From positions 17,337,687-17,401,686 of the forward strand of contig NC_021677.1 of assembly GCF_000247815.1 (NCBI RefSeq): a stretch of DNA of 64,000 nucleotides, read 5' to 3'. Origin of the DNA: Ficedula albicollis. Its lineage: Eukaryota; Chordata; Aves; Passeriformes; Muscicapidae. Below are positions 28,374-40,862 of this stretch, piece by piece; position 1 is the first letter of the stretch, and each line of letters begins with the position of its first letter. The translations under genes and the position numbers were made by a program. The notes under the pieces were generated by a model. That model searched no databases, had not been told where the DNA came from, and saw nothing but the letters and a program-made list of their open reading frames with translations.

Positions 28374-30678
28374 AACAAGTGCATGTCAAATATTTGTTGA
28401 GTCAAGTACTTCCCCAGCTAGGAGATAATATATTAAGAGTGCCTGGTAAGCATTAGTTTGAGTCAAGTGTGTTGTGATAGAGCTGCTGCAGTTTTACACA
28501 GGAACCTTTCCACTTAAGATACACATGGTAGCATACTACAGAGATAATAGGATAATTTGGCATATCTTGGAGTTTTTGCCTTCTTTTTTTTACCGAAAGT
28601 AAAGGAATCAAGTAAAGGGAAAATGACTGCAAGAAGGGAATGTGTTATTCCCAAGATAGGGCAACGGAAAACCCATGGGAAACAGATGTGGTTTGCTGAT
28701 GCACCTCATCCTGACTCTTCACAGCAACTTTGTGTCTGGTTGAAAAATATAAAGCTTGATTTTTATTAGCATTGAGTATGCAGTTGCAACTGAAGTAAAT
28801 GAGAGCTCATTGTTTTGAACATTGTGCTTGGCATTTTTATCGTCCTTAACAGAGAAACGTAAACCCAAGTTCATATGTTTCAAGTAGGCTCCCTAAGATT
28901 AATGGATAGTATGACAATTGGGGGGCTAATACTTCTTTTTTCCCCAACTCAAACTTGTAGCTAGTCTCACCACTGTAGATGTGATTTCAAGATTAATTTG
29001 TTCATTTGTTGCCGTTACATACTATGGGGATAAACCCCTAGAGAAAGTAGAAAGGGACATAAATTCTCTGTGAATGGTCAGGATGAGTGCTAATTAAATG
29101 TGGTGTATGCCTTAACAGTTTTAAAGGAATAAGATACCTTTTATAGAATAGGGTATAGTAATTGGTTCCACTTGCACTTCTAATTTTAAAGCTTGTTCGT
29201 AAGTATTTTGAGCACTCTTTAATTGCATTGGGTATTTAAGCAAGCAAAATTAAGATTTCCCATCTAAAGTCATACGTTTAGGAACAAAGCTGTGTGCCAG
29301 GATGCCTTGGCTGGTAATTTTTGTTTTCTGGTCTGTAACATCTTGGTTCCCTATTCTATATGAGTGTAATCTCCTGTCATTACTGAAGCTGTCATTCTGG
29401 AATGGGACAGTTTGTTAAAATCTGTCCTTAAATTTTAAGTATACAAAACGAGATCTCTTTGCATATGTTTCTAGAGTGGCAACTTAAAATTTTGTATGTC
29501 TTAAAAAGAGATAGGCAGTTTCCAAGGTCTAATCCTATTTGAAAAGATCCATTATTCCAGGGCATGTGTGTGTGAGGAAGAGTGAAAGAGCTCTTCATGT
29601 TTCCATGTGCTCATGTGTTCCCATGTGTTTGCTTACGTAGATAAATCCATGCCTGGCATGGGTTCATTTGACATAAAAAAATCTTTTCTAAACCCACTAG
29701 CAGTAGGAATAATTTACCAATATATGAATAAGCAAGCTGCAGCTAAAGAGAGATGATGATCCTGGCAATGCTGAATTGCCAGCATTTAGATTAATGTTTT
29801 AATTGCATTTAGAATAATACCAAATGAGAGAACAAATCTTTTTCAAGCTGAGCAACACAAAATTTTTCTCTGTTCCTTGATGTATAATAGTGAGGTGTAA
29901 TTTCAGCACTGATGCAGTCAGGATAGTAGCTGATGAAAATTTCATTATAAGAAGTAAGATGATTTGAAGGAAGTGTTTCCATCCAAATCCTGTGAAAAGC
30001 AGAGGAATTATTGCAAGAATGAGACCAATTGTGGGAGATGGCTTTCCAAGATTTTTCCAAAAATGATGGCCAAAGATGCAGGTTAAAAAATGAGAAGAGA
30101 CAGGGGAATGAGACTTCTCATTTTTGTGTGACACCTATGTGGCCTCTATCACTGGCAGTAGCTTGCCATCTTCTGGCCCTCTGACATGTGGCAGCCAGCA
30201 GCTTTGTTTCTGTTTTGCAGTCAGAAATGCAGACACTGTCTCTGCATGGAGAGGATATTATGAGCTGTAAATTTACAGCATACAGCCCTTCCACCCCCTG
30301 TTCCCCTTGCAGGGTTTTGGGTACAAGTAGTACTCTATCCTCACTTTGTGTCAGGGGAGATAGATCATTCCATGTTCAAAATGTCCATGCTAGAAAATAA
30401 TGCCAAGAATCCAATGATGGGGAACATTCATATGCAGAATTACTTAGCAGTGAACTTTGCTTGACAATTTCAGTTTTAGAAGGTTAGCTAAGCCCCTTTT
30501 CTAGAAGAACTTTCCTGATGACATAAGCCTTATAGTGGAGGACACAGCTGTGTACAGCCTAGGGATGACTTCAGTTCCTGTGCTTTGGCATATGAGTTTC
30601 AGACTGTAGAAATATTAAAACAATGCCTTCATGTGTCCTTGCAGATTTGTCAATCAATGAACATTAATTAATTCACAG

Positions 30679-30965
30679 AGTCACACACAATCACAGAATG
30701 AAAAAGGGGCCACTGGAGGCCATCTGGTCCAAGTTCTCTGCTCAATCAGGGTTCTCCAGACCACATTACTGAGGATTGTACCCTGACACATTTTGAATAT
30801 CTCCACAGCCTCTCTGGGCAATCTGTTCTAGTGCTTGGTCACCCACATAGTGAAGTGTTTCCTCCTATTCAGTTGGAGGTTTCTGTGAATCAGTTTCTGC
30901 CCATTGCCTCTTGTCCTCTGCTTGGCACCACCTCCTGACACCCTCCCTTCAGATATTTATATGTA
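30679..30965 (-). mobile_element. CR1 LINE 3'-end fragment, antisense
   Basis: Reverse-oriented CR1 3' end just before the first visible CHID1 exon. It reads 'atcacagaatgaaaaagggg', 'ctggaggccatctggtcc', 'cagcctctctgggcaatct' and 'cccattgcctcttgtcctct', all phrases of the avian CR1 3' end. It is diverged and has no open frame. It ends about 200 bases upstream of the splice acceptor at 31161-31162. Confidence 0.9.
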
Positions 30966-31162
30966 TTGCTTTAGAAAAAAATAGCCTAAAAAGGTGAACA
31001 TGAAATTGTAATGAACATGAATAGTTGTCAACAAGAAGATATTTTTGATACCATGTGCAACATCTAAACATGGTAAAACTGCTCTTTCAGAAATTTCTGC
31101 AATGTAATTTCATAACTGCTTCATAGAAAAGTTAATTCCATATCTATGTTTTTAATTTGTAG

Positions 31163-31243
31163 GTACATCGAAACCTTGAAGGAACACAAGCCAAAAATTG
31201 TCTGGGATGAACAAATTGCTGAACACTACTTTGAATACAAAAA
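31163..31243 (+). CDS. CHID1: CHID1 coding exon (third from last)
   Basis: An 81-base internal exon between an AG acceptor (31161-31162) and a GTGAGT donor (31244 on). It opens with one base of a split codon, then encodes [14 protein letters not shown]..., 26 whole codons ending ...HYFEYK plus two bases. This matches the CHID1 stretch that in human reads RYIQTLKDHRPRMVW. CHID1 (also SI-CLP, stabilin-1-interacting chitinase-like protein) has a GH18 TIM-barrel fold without demonstrated chitinase activity. It binds sugars, is sorted to lysosomes and is secreted. This exon lies late in the barrel. It joins in phase to the exon at 33538. Confidence 0.97.
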
Positions 31244-33413
31244 GTGAGTTACATGTATTGATTTACCATTCTGCAAATATTTTTGGCCATGGGCCAGTGA
31301 CTGTAGTATGCAACTGAATTCAGCAAATTGAAATTCTGCTGGTTGTGATCTGTATGTCAACACTGGCCTGCAGTATAAAAGATTGTTTTGGGTGGGGAGA
31401 AAAACTTGAGAAGGATTCTTGAAATCACATATACTAGAACAATCTTTAGAGGAGAAGTCTGAAGAGTCAAATCTTTAGAAATTATCCATCAAAGTTATCT
31501 ACTGAGTGTCAGTTAATCACGGGCTCTGAGATGAGTACTTTGAGCTGTCGGGTGATTGCCAATAACTCAGCCAAAAGTAGTTCTGAGAAAAATCTATGGT
31601 ACAAGAGCCTGGTTTCACAAGTCCTTCTTCTAAAATTGTTTAAGTGACAAACTTCCACTAGGTGGAATGCACTGTAGAGAAATATAATAGAAGTAAAACT
31701 AAATGACTTCTAGAAAAAGTTGTTGAAAGAGCCAAGAGCATTAGGGTAATGTTCTTTGTCCTCCCTTGTTTATCATGAAATGACAAGAGGATTCCTGATC
31801 TAGGAAGAATCAATTTAAAATACATTTAAATAAATAAACCCAGCAATATCTTATTAATCATCTGATAATTTGCTGCTTTTATACCAATTACACAAAAATA
31901 CGCAAAATGGTACAAACAAATCCTACTACTTCTGCAAAGCTGTGCCTTGTATATTACTCAATGCATTGTCAATGTGAAGACACACAACTGAAAAGGAAGA
32001 GCAAAACACATTTTAGAAGCTTTTAGTAAAAACAACAAAAACTTAATTATTTCCAAACCAGTCTTGACTAAAATATTTTTAAATATTAAAAAAACCCAAC
32101 CAAAAAAAACAAAAGCCAAAACTATACCTACAAATCACCTAACTTCAAATTTTTAGTTTAATTTTCAAGGTGTTTCTCAGCCTGTAATTTTCTTCTGACT
32201 TTTATTTGTCAGAGAAAAACATCTGATATTCAGCAGTGTTTAAATTTGTTTCCTCTGTTTGTATGAAAGGACTGGACTCATTTTAAATTATTTGGTATCC
32301 TATTGCAAAATTGTCTTGTACCAAGCAATGACAGTTTTTTGTGTTAACTAAAAAGGAATTCATCAGCAGCTCTGGTTTACTTCTCTTTAATGTCCAATCC
32401 TGTTAGAGATACAATGGACACTAGAGGAAAACTTGCTCTCAAAATTTAACTCTGAGGACTCTGTTTGAATGGCATGCTTCTGGGATTCATGTCTGAATCA
32501 CATTTCTTACATGGCAAAATGAACTTGTGGCAAAGGGATAGCTTCAGTAGTACTTCCTCTTCTTTCTTTGAAGCCAACCTTTGGAGTTTCTTGTGTGGGG
32601 CTTTCTGTAGGAATTCTTGATGCATGAAGCCCACTCTGTCTGAAAATCATTCTAAACTTCACTTGTGCTGTGCTTGGCAGTTCTGTGTGGTTCAGCTGGC
32701 TGCAGGGGAGGGTTATTTAGGGAACTCTTTTTCAGTTACCACTTTATTTTGCAAAGGTTCTGTTATGTTGGATGGGGATGGGAGCCAGGTCTGAAATATG
32801 TATGCTTCCCTTGTGAACCTCTCACCTGGAAATCTTGCACGTCTGCAGTGGCTGAGAAATGAAATCATGAATCTTTAAGCAAAGCACAGCTAGTGTAGCA
32901 GACAGACTGTCTATTACAAATAGTTGAAGAAATCTGAGTGCTTGTCCTAGTGCACAGGCAAGTATTAATTTATGTAAGTTGTGAGATTTTAGGAGCAATT
33001 CCTTCTTGATCTGTCCAGGCACTCTACTTTTTCTCCTGGCCTAAGTGGTAAAGTGCTGCAGTGAGACCCCTTGTAACTCATCCTTCTCATTACTAGGGGT
33101 CTAAAATGCAAACTTGGTATTTGTGCCCAGTATAACTTGCCCTGTCTGTATATTTTATACTGCTGGCATTTAATTTAGCCTGAAAGATTCAATTCAGGGA
33201 ATTGGAGAAAATATTTCACAGTTTGCATCAGAAAACCAAATGTTTCATTTTTTTCAGATACTCATTTAGCAGGCACAACTGTCTGTTACAATCTGACAGT
33301 TTTGTCATCCAGTTGCAACAAAATATCTCAGTATTTACTATGATGTGGTATCAAGCCATCTCTGCTGTGAGAACTCTTCTTGGATCCTCTGTTTTCACTG
33401 ACAGACTTTTCAC

Positions 33414-33476
33414 AGTATCATAGAATCTCAGAATGGTTAAGGTTGCAAGGGACCAACCTGGTTTTGAATTCTAACG
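33414..33476 (-). mobile_element. CR1 LINE 3'-tip remnant, antisense
   Basis: A short piece within the CHID1 intron begins 'tatcatagaatctcagaatg' and continues with 'aaggttgcaagggaccaac'. It is the reverse complement of the terminal CR1 motif (repeated ATTCTATGA-like ending). Only about 60 bases remain, ending some 60 bases before the next exon's acceptor. Confidence 0.75.
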
Positions 33477-33537
33477 TTATTTAAAATCCTGTTATCTGTC
33501 AAAGCTACTGTGACCATTTGGTTTTCTTGTTTTGCAG

Positions 33538-33580
33538 AAATAAGGGAGGAAAACATGCAGTCTTCTACCCAACACTGAAG
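33538..33580 (+). CDS. CHID1: CHID1 coding exon (second from last)
   Basis: A 43-base exon after a TTTTGCAG acceptor and before a GTAGGC donor. With two bases carried over from the previous exon it gives 15 codons, KNKGGKHAVFYPTLK. Human CHID1 has KSRSGRHVVFYPTLK at the same place, so both length and phase are kept. VFYPTLK is among the most conserved parts of the family. The exon ends on a codon boundary (phase 0) and leads straight into the last exon. The flanking introns are 2294 bases (31244-33537) and 2006 bases (33581-35586) and show no other coding signal. Confidence 0.97.
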
Positions 33581-35586
33581 GTAGGCACCACTTTCTCAGG
33601 TCAGAGGGCTGTAAGAGGACAGAGATGTTTACTTGACCTGTTTCATTATTAAGACATTTCAGAAAACATTGAACTCAACTAAATGTTGAGTTTAGGCTTT
33701 TGTGAAAGAAGTTTGCCCTCATGTAAATGTTATGTAAATAGTTATGATTCAAAGCTTCAGCTGCCTGGGCAAGAAGGTTGGGTTTTTTCTCTCATGCATA
33801 ATGGGGTTTTGGGATCTCTGAAGATAAAACATGTGTAGAGATAAGACAGACCAGGACAAACCAGTGCTGGGAGAAGATCTGTTCAAGTGCACATCTCATG
33901 TACTATCAGACATTGTGTTAGCAGATTCTCAGACAAGATACCAAGGAAATTTTCCTTCTCATCATGGTGGCTAGAAACTTGGAGAACTTTTGCCTTCCTT
34001 TGTAACAGGGTCCTGATTCTCCCTGTCAGCCTGCATCACCCTGTTTTCTTCAGTTCTGTTTCTGTGGAACATGCTTTAGTGTTTTGAAAACTTCTACACA
34101 ATAGTCTGAGCAGAATACAGGATAAAACAGTTAATTACGGCCTTAGTTCCTAGGACGTTATCTTTAGATTTTCTCAAATTAAACTGAAGTCATGTGTTAA
34201 ACCTCTGCTGCCTTTTAGTATTGGAGCGGAATTGCTTCTGTAGTGAAACTACATCATATTTACAGAGACCAGAGACTTTTTTTTATGGTTAAACTAGTAT
34301 GAAATGATCTAAGGCTGTGTTTTCCTGAACAGGATTGGTATCTTAAGCACTATGAGTAAAAGGGTATTTCCCCTCATTGATCTAATACAGGTGGAAGTAC
34401 TATCACATAGAACGTATTAACTACCACATCTATGTTCTTGCTAGTGCTGTGTGTCTGAGAGTGGTAGAAAGTGTCTTTGTGAATGCATCAGAGAAAAGAT
34501 AGATTGTGCTGTTAGCCTATGTTTTCTTCATTTCACCCTGCCATTGTCAGTACTAACCAGGTTAACACTTATTCCTGTAAAGTTCTTTCATTATTTCTTC
34601 TCTAGCAGATCACCACTCAACTGTGATGATAGCTGAATGCATGGAAATGGGTTTTCTTTCCATTTTCACCATGCTTGGTATTAAATATTTTGAGATTTGT
34701 TTGCTGGTCAAGATGGTTGGGAAACACTGAATGTTATTACCTCATGAAAAATATGTTTTTTTCCCCTTTTAATCACTGTCAGGTTGCTCAAAATCAGTTT
34801 GTTCTTGACTAGTTAAAAGCAGTCATGAATTCCAGGGCCATTCGATCTGTTAATGATGCTATGGTACTTTATTCCGTTTTCCATGGAAATTATTTTTAAA
34901 CACATCCCTAGTGTGAGTAGTTTAAACATTGCAGTATTGCAGTTAAAAGTAAGAAAACCTGGGAGCAAAAGATTGAAAAATAATTCTTTTTGTTTGAACT
35001 GAATAAAAAGGGCAGAACGTGAATTGTGGCATGGCTTCCCTTATAAACCAACTCTTCTAAATCAATGGCTGGAGCTTAAATAGAGATACTTTTTATTATT
35101 ATCTCCAAGAATCTCTTTAAAATAGAATTTTTGTAATGTAAATTGTGACTCTGTCCTGGGAAAAGGCAAGGGTAGGCAAGAGATCTTGATAGTTTTTGAC
35201 AAATTGTTCTGATCGTCATAGTGATAAAGTTTTATTTTACTCCTGAGATATTTCTGGGAAGACTTAGAATTTCTGTGCATTGTGAAATGATAGCCTAAAT
35301 TAGTATAGTCCTTTGCATAGTTCATAAATCTGATTTATTTCTGTGGCATTTTGTCAATTTAGCTGGTAATCTTTTATTAGGTCATTGAATTAACTGGTAC
35401 GATTAACTGTCTTTGACTGAATGATTGCTCGCTAACCAGAGAGTATTTGAAATGCAGGCAAAGTTTTTCAGTAGCTGGTTCAAGGGTAGATGTTTTTAAA
35501 AGGTCTGATAATGGCATGAAGTGATGGAAGTGTGGAGTGTCTGATATCTCTGACTGAGACATGATTGCTTTGTGTCTTTCCCTTAG

Positions 35587-35685
<99 letters not shown>

Positions 35686-35850
35686 AATGAGAGATGATCT
35701 GAGAAAGACTTTATTTGCTTCACTGAGGCTCTACCTTCAATTAATCTGGTTATCCTGGAGAGGTGATTTTTAAAACATTTTTTTGTAATTTATATAGTAT
35801 CTGTTAAACTTGCTTTTTTTTCCCCAATAAAGAATCTTTATTGATTTGCC
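35686..35850 (+). terminator. CHID1: CHID1 3' UTR and poly(A) signal
   Basis: A canonical AATAAA lies at 35826-35831, 141 bases after the stop. The 'tttattgatttg' that follows is a plausible downstream T/G-rich element. Cleavage is expected near 35845-35855. The exact site is inferred. The short 3' UTR contains no repeat. Confidence 0.85.
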
Positions 35851-38333
35851 ACATAGATATGATTGTTGGTATCTGATAAAATTCACAGTAAAAAACCACA
35901 GAAATTTCTCTTAAAGCACCTGAATTCCTTCATTGAAAACAGACCAACACAGCTGGATGGAGTTAGAGTCAAAAATATTTTCTGAAATGTTTTCTACAAG
36001 AAGTAAAATGGGAATGTTGATGCCTCTGATCAGAGTTTAAGATGGAGACTTCCCAAAGAGCTGCTGGTAATAACCTAAGTAAGAGAACAAATAAATCCAT
36101 CATATTACACCCAGCAAATTTAAACTCTCCTGGACTCTCTGCATCTTGCTGTCTTCTAGTAAGGTAAGTGAACATAAAATGTCAGGAGGGGGGACCAATT
36201 AGAAGACTTGCCCTCAAGCTGGTAGAAAATCAAGCACTGACAACCTAAGCTGCTGGCTCTGTTTATTTTGTCATGTTAGTAAATTCCTTAAGTAGTTCAA
36301 AGTCCCAGTAATTTCAATTTATGACCTGTTTCTAATTCAGCTCAGTTACAAGAGATGCTCTGTGATTTCTCTATTCTGCTTAGCTTGCTTGGTGTCTCAG
36401 TTATAGTATTTAGCCCTAGAGTGTGATGCATTAGTGGCCAGTCTGTGGGAACTGTAACATTCAGCAACAACATGGATTCCATGGGCATGAGGGATTCCAT
36501 GTCCCCAGCAGCTCTGACACCCCCTTGACTTTAAGCAGGCACAGTGAATGTCATCAGCACCTTTGTGCATGAAGCCGTCATTCCTCAGCTGCACACATTG
36601 GTGCTTTTGTCTCCATAATATGGATTTTTTTAGGAACCCAGCAGCTGTAAAAACCCATCAGTTTTAAAACAAAGCCAAGAAATTGTGTCTCTGCCTCTTG
36701 GTTTATAGCATTTGTGTTTGTAGAAATCCACAGGCTTCAAGGCAATTTCTTCTAAGGAACCGAGAGGTGCTGGGAATTTGATGAGGGTGTCATTGGTCAC
36801 CAGCAGAGACTCAGGCAAAGAGCTCTGTACTCCCACTGGTGCTCTTCTTGCCACTTACAGTTGTCACAAAGATGACTGCACTCCTCTGTTCACATCCACC
36901 CTTCCCAGTAATTAATCTCAGCGGGGAATTTATCTGCCCCTGCTGTTTTCAGCAGAATAAATCCCACTGTAATCCACCATTGATTAAAGAACTATTGATC
37001 TTCACCTTTCTGATTTAGTTCTGGCATCTCTCGACTTCTCACATTGCGAGTATCCAGCTGGGCTTACTAATCAGGTTTCTTTCGTCCATACCATTAGTAG
37101 TAAGATAATTTGCTACATGAATCCTTCTGTTCAATTAACTTGAACTTTCCAGTTCGTTCAAAAGCAATTTAAAGTCACTCTGGCAATGGTGTCTAGAACA
37201 GCACAAGAATTAAATTCTATTACACTGGTTTTTCTGCTTTCAGTGGCACTACTGAACCAGAGTGTCTCAGAAAAAAATACTCAGAAATGGAAGGGGTTAT
37301 GTTCTGAAATGGCATCCATTTTTATATTAGCTAGTAGGTAGCTTCCCAAATTGGATATGGGGAAGAAAATGGTATTTCATTTTAGCTTTTTTCCTCTCTA
37401 GAAAAGATACATATAATTTATCACAATTTTCATTTTGCTTATATTCTGTGATGATTTTTTGTGAAGTTCATGATTCCTGTTTGTTTCTGAGTACAGCTAT
37501 GTGAGAAAGAAATGTCTTTTCCATCCTTAGAGGTAGAACAAATACCTCAGTGTTTCAAAAAGATAAAACTAACTCTTGCTGTATCATGAAAAATAAATAT
37601 GAGGTAAGAAGTACGAGACAGGATTTTGAGCCATCCATGCTATATTGGTGCTTGAGACCAAGAATGTTCCTTTTGTCTCTAAAAGGAAAACATGTTTGTT
37701 GCTTTAGAAATAATATTCTAAAAGAAACAAATTTGATGTTATTCTTAATAATGAAATTCTCTGTTTAAAAAAGAAAAAAGAAAATAAGAAATGAGAATCA
37801 GAAGGGCTGTGAGCTCCAGAATAAATGCAGAAGAGCTTCTGATGGGTCGGAATTGCATTTGCCTGATTTTTCAATATGTAGGAATATCACGTTGTCTTGT
37901 AATAACAGCGAATTGGGAAATCAATGAGTCACTAGGAAAATGGCTTTCTTTTGAAATTTGCACCTCAACACATTTATGAAAAGACACAGGAGAGAGATGC
38001 TGGTATGAAAGGGGGTCCTGCAGAGCATCTCCTTTTATGACAAGTGGGGAAAATTATGTGAGAGGTGAGAGGGAGTGCTGAAGTGGCAATTCATTATTTA
38101 TTCCTAAATAAAAAAGCAAGTATTCCTAAAATGAGGTACTTGGCAGGGGGCAAGGCCAAAGATACTGGACATAAAGTGTCAAGGGTATGACTGGGGAGAA
38201 ATATTTAGTGTTTATATTAAAACAACTTACACCAAGTAGAGCAAGCAGTGAAATGAGGAGTGTTTATTTAAACACAGTATATTAAGTTTTCTAAGATAAA
38301 TTTTTTTTTAAAAGTTTGCTTTGTTTTGCTCTG

Positions 38334-38395
38334 TTGCAAGAAAAGTTTCTTTGTTGCAAGAAATTCCCTGCCTTGCAAGAAAAATTTCCTTGTGT
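38334..38395. repeat. Three tandem TTGCAAGAAA units
   Basis: TTGCAAGAAA recurs at 38334, 38354 and 38373, each followed by a pyrimidine-rich filler such as 'agtttctttg' or 'ttccctgcc'. The period is 19-20 bases. TTGCAAGAA resembles a C/EBP half-site. Binding is speculative. Confidence 0.75.
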
Positions 38396-40824
38396 TTGTA
38401 TAAGACCTGAAGCACTATGAATGTAAAGATACCTTTGATGTATCTGATGCCAAGTGGAGATGTTTTCCAACTGACCTTTGCTCTTGTATTTCTGGGTGAT
38501 TTTTTTGGGGGGTGAGATTTACTCAGGGTTAAGATAAATACATTTTTCTGCACAATTTTTATTGCATTCACTGAGAAAAAGAAATAGCAGCTGATTCTGT
38601 TGCAGCTGGCCTTTAATATAAAGCTGTAAAACCATCGTTTTTACAGTTATTGGGCAGGGATTGTATCTGTATACAACTAAATAGCTTACTGAGACACAAA
38701 AGAGGACTTGCCTGGGTGCTTGTAGGACCATATGGACCATTCTTCTGGGATAACAGCATCCCATCTTATCTCCTGTGGTAAGTGTATCTTGAAAACTTGA
38801 CCTGCCATAGTGTCTTTGTAATGAGAAGCGGATTTAACAGAGAATTGTGGAAAACAAGTGGTTTCGCTTGTCTCATTGTGAGGTGCTACTTCTTCAAGAA
38901 AAATTGCTATAATATTTCATGTTATAGTTCCTTTTTTTTATCATCTGTAGGTGTGAAACTGCAGAACCAATGTAGCTTCCAGGTAAGAAAGTTGTGAGAG
39001 AAAGAGAAGAGAAAATGTGATAAGGTAGACCAAAGGATGGCAATACTAAAACAGGTTCTTTAACCACTTCTTAGTTATAAAGAATTGTTGAGTGAGTTGT
39101 AACAATTTAGTGTTTATGGGCTCAAGCAAAAATATGAAATGCTTTTTTCATTTCTGCTGTGAGCTACCAGTCATAATTATTTATAAGAGTGTTTTGTACA
39201 TGCTCATCTGTGGAGACTGCAAAGTTAATGGATGTTCACAGGAACTGTAATTACAGTCTCTCCTGGATTTGGGACATATCTTTTGAAGTTTACTGTTTTG
39301 ATTAATACACAGTACAGCTCTGTGACTTCAGTTAAACAAATGGGAGCACAAAGCAGATGGATTCTACCTCTGCAGCTTGAAGAGGTTGTATGCAGCTATT
39401 TCCTGAAAATAACATTCCTTCAGTGATTGCTTTTATATGTAATAAGTGCAAATTAAGTAAGCCTGAATTGGTGTTTTGTAGTCTGCCAGGCAATCACTTT
39501 TATAGCCTGTGTTGGGGAAAAACCTATCATCTCTTTGGAAAAAAACCCAGCATAATATGAAAAAATAACTGGAATACAACTGGATTAATGCTACTTGTTC
39601 AAACAGTTGCAAAAATAATTAACATCACTTATCTTATTAGTGCACGAAATTAAAAGCAAAATGTGTTTTAAAATATATTCTATTGCAATGAGAACATTAC
39701 AAGAAAATGTTGTTTTGCAAAAAAAAAAAATGTGGATGAATGTAATTTAAGACTCAAACTTTAAAACAGTTTGTTGTTTTATGTTCCTACTTATATCAGT
39801 TACCTTTTCTGGATATATTTCAATGTTTAATTGGTTACAGTATAACTGACAATTGTTTCAGTAAAAACACTGTAGAAAAACATGAATGCTAGTTTTCCTA
39901 GAAACAAACAATTAAGTTCCTTGCAAACTCTTAATGAAATAAGCTTTTACTCTGACTTGCAGCTTGTTAGAACTTCGTCTCCATTTAACTGCTGAGACCA
40001 AAGCAGATGGGCACTTTTGAGCTGCCTTCATGTGATACTTAGATTATCATATTTTATTCCATCATTGTGTGGAGTTCAAATAAGGTAAAATTTAGCAATT
40101 GTCTAGTGTGGGAAGGCAGAACATAAACTAAAACCCTGCCCTCTTTGTGTGAATTTTCAGCTGGTTGCCCAGGTGGGAACAGAGTTTAATCACAGGGCAT
40201 TCATTACCTTGTCCACCTGATTTTTTGAGAGCAGTAATGAAGATCATGTGAAAATGTTTAGTGTAAGTAAGAAGCATATTGTTTTTCTAGACATCTTCTA
40301 ACTTTCCTTATTTCATTTACCAGAAGCCACTAATCTCAGCAGACATACACATAGTGGCAGAAGGGTACAGACCCTCTCGTGTCTAGATTACACACCATGG
40401 GGTTTCTGCACAAGTGACTTGCTGTAAGGCTTCCCAATCACTGCATTTTTCTGCAAGTCCACAAGCAGTTTCTCAGAGCTAGGCTATCTAATTTTCTAGC
40501 TTTGTCATCTTTTGCTGTTAAGTTCCTGCTCTGTGTAGGAGGGACTAGCTGTGTGATTTGCCTCTCCTTCCTCAAAGGTTAGTGCAAATGGCGTAGAAGA
40601 TTATGGGATTTCAACAGTTTCCTCCAGTATATAAAGTCTACATATTATTGTTACCTCTGCTGCTCATCCTATTCCAAAAGGCAATACTGAATTTTGTTTT
40701 CCTTTACTTTCAAGTGTTAAAGCAGTTTAAAAAAAAAACAAACATACAAACATTGCTAATTTTCAGTAAACATTACTTTTCTATTATTCCTTACAAACTC
40801 ATTTAGGAATGGTCTAGGTAGGAC

Positions 40825-40862
40825 TTTCAATATATTCAGTTGTCAGTTTCAATATATTCAGT
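40825..40862. repeat. 22-bp tandem duplication
   Basis: The 16-base word TTTCAATATATTCAGT occurs at 40825-40840 and again at 40847-40862, each followed by a GTCAG-containing spacer. This is a simple local duplication. Confidence 0.9.
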
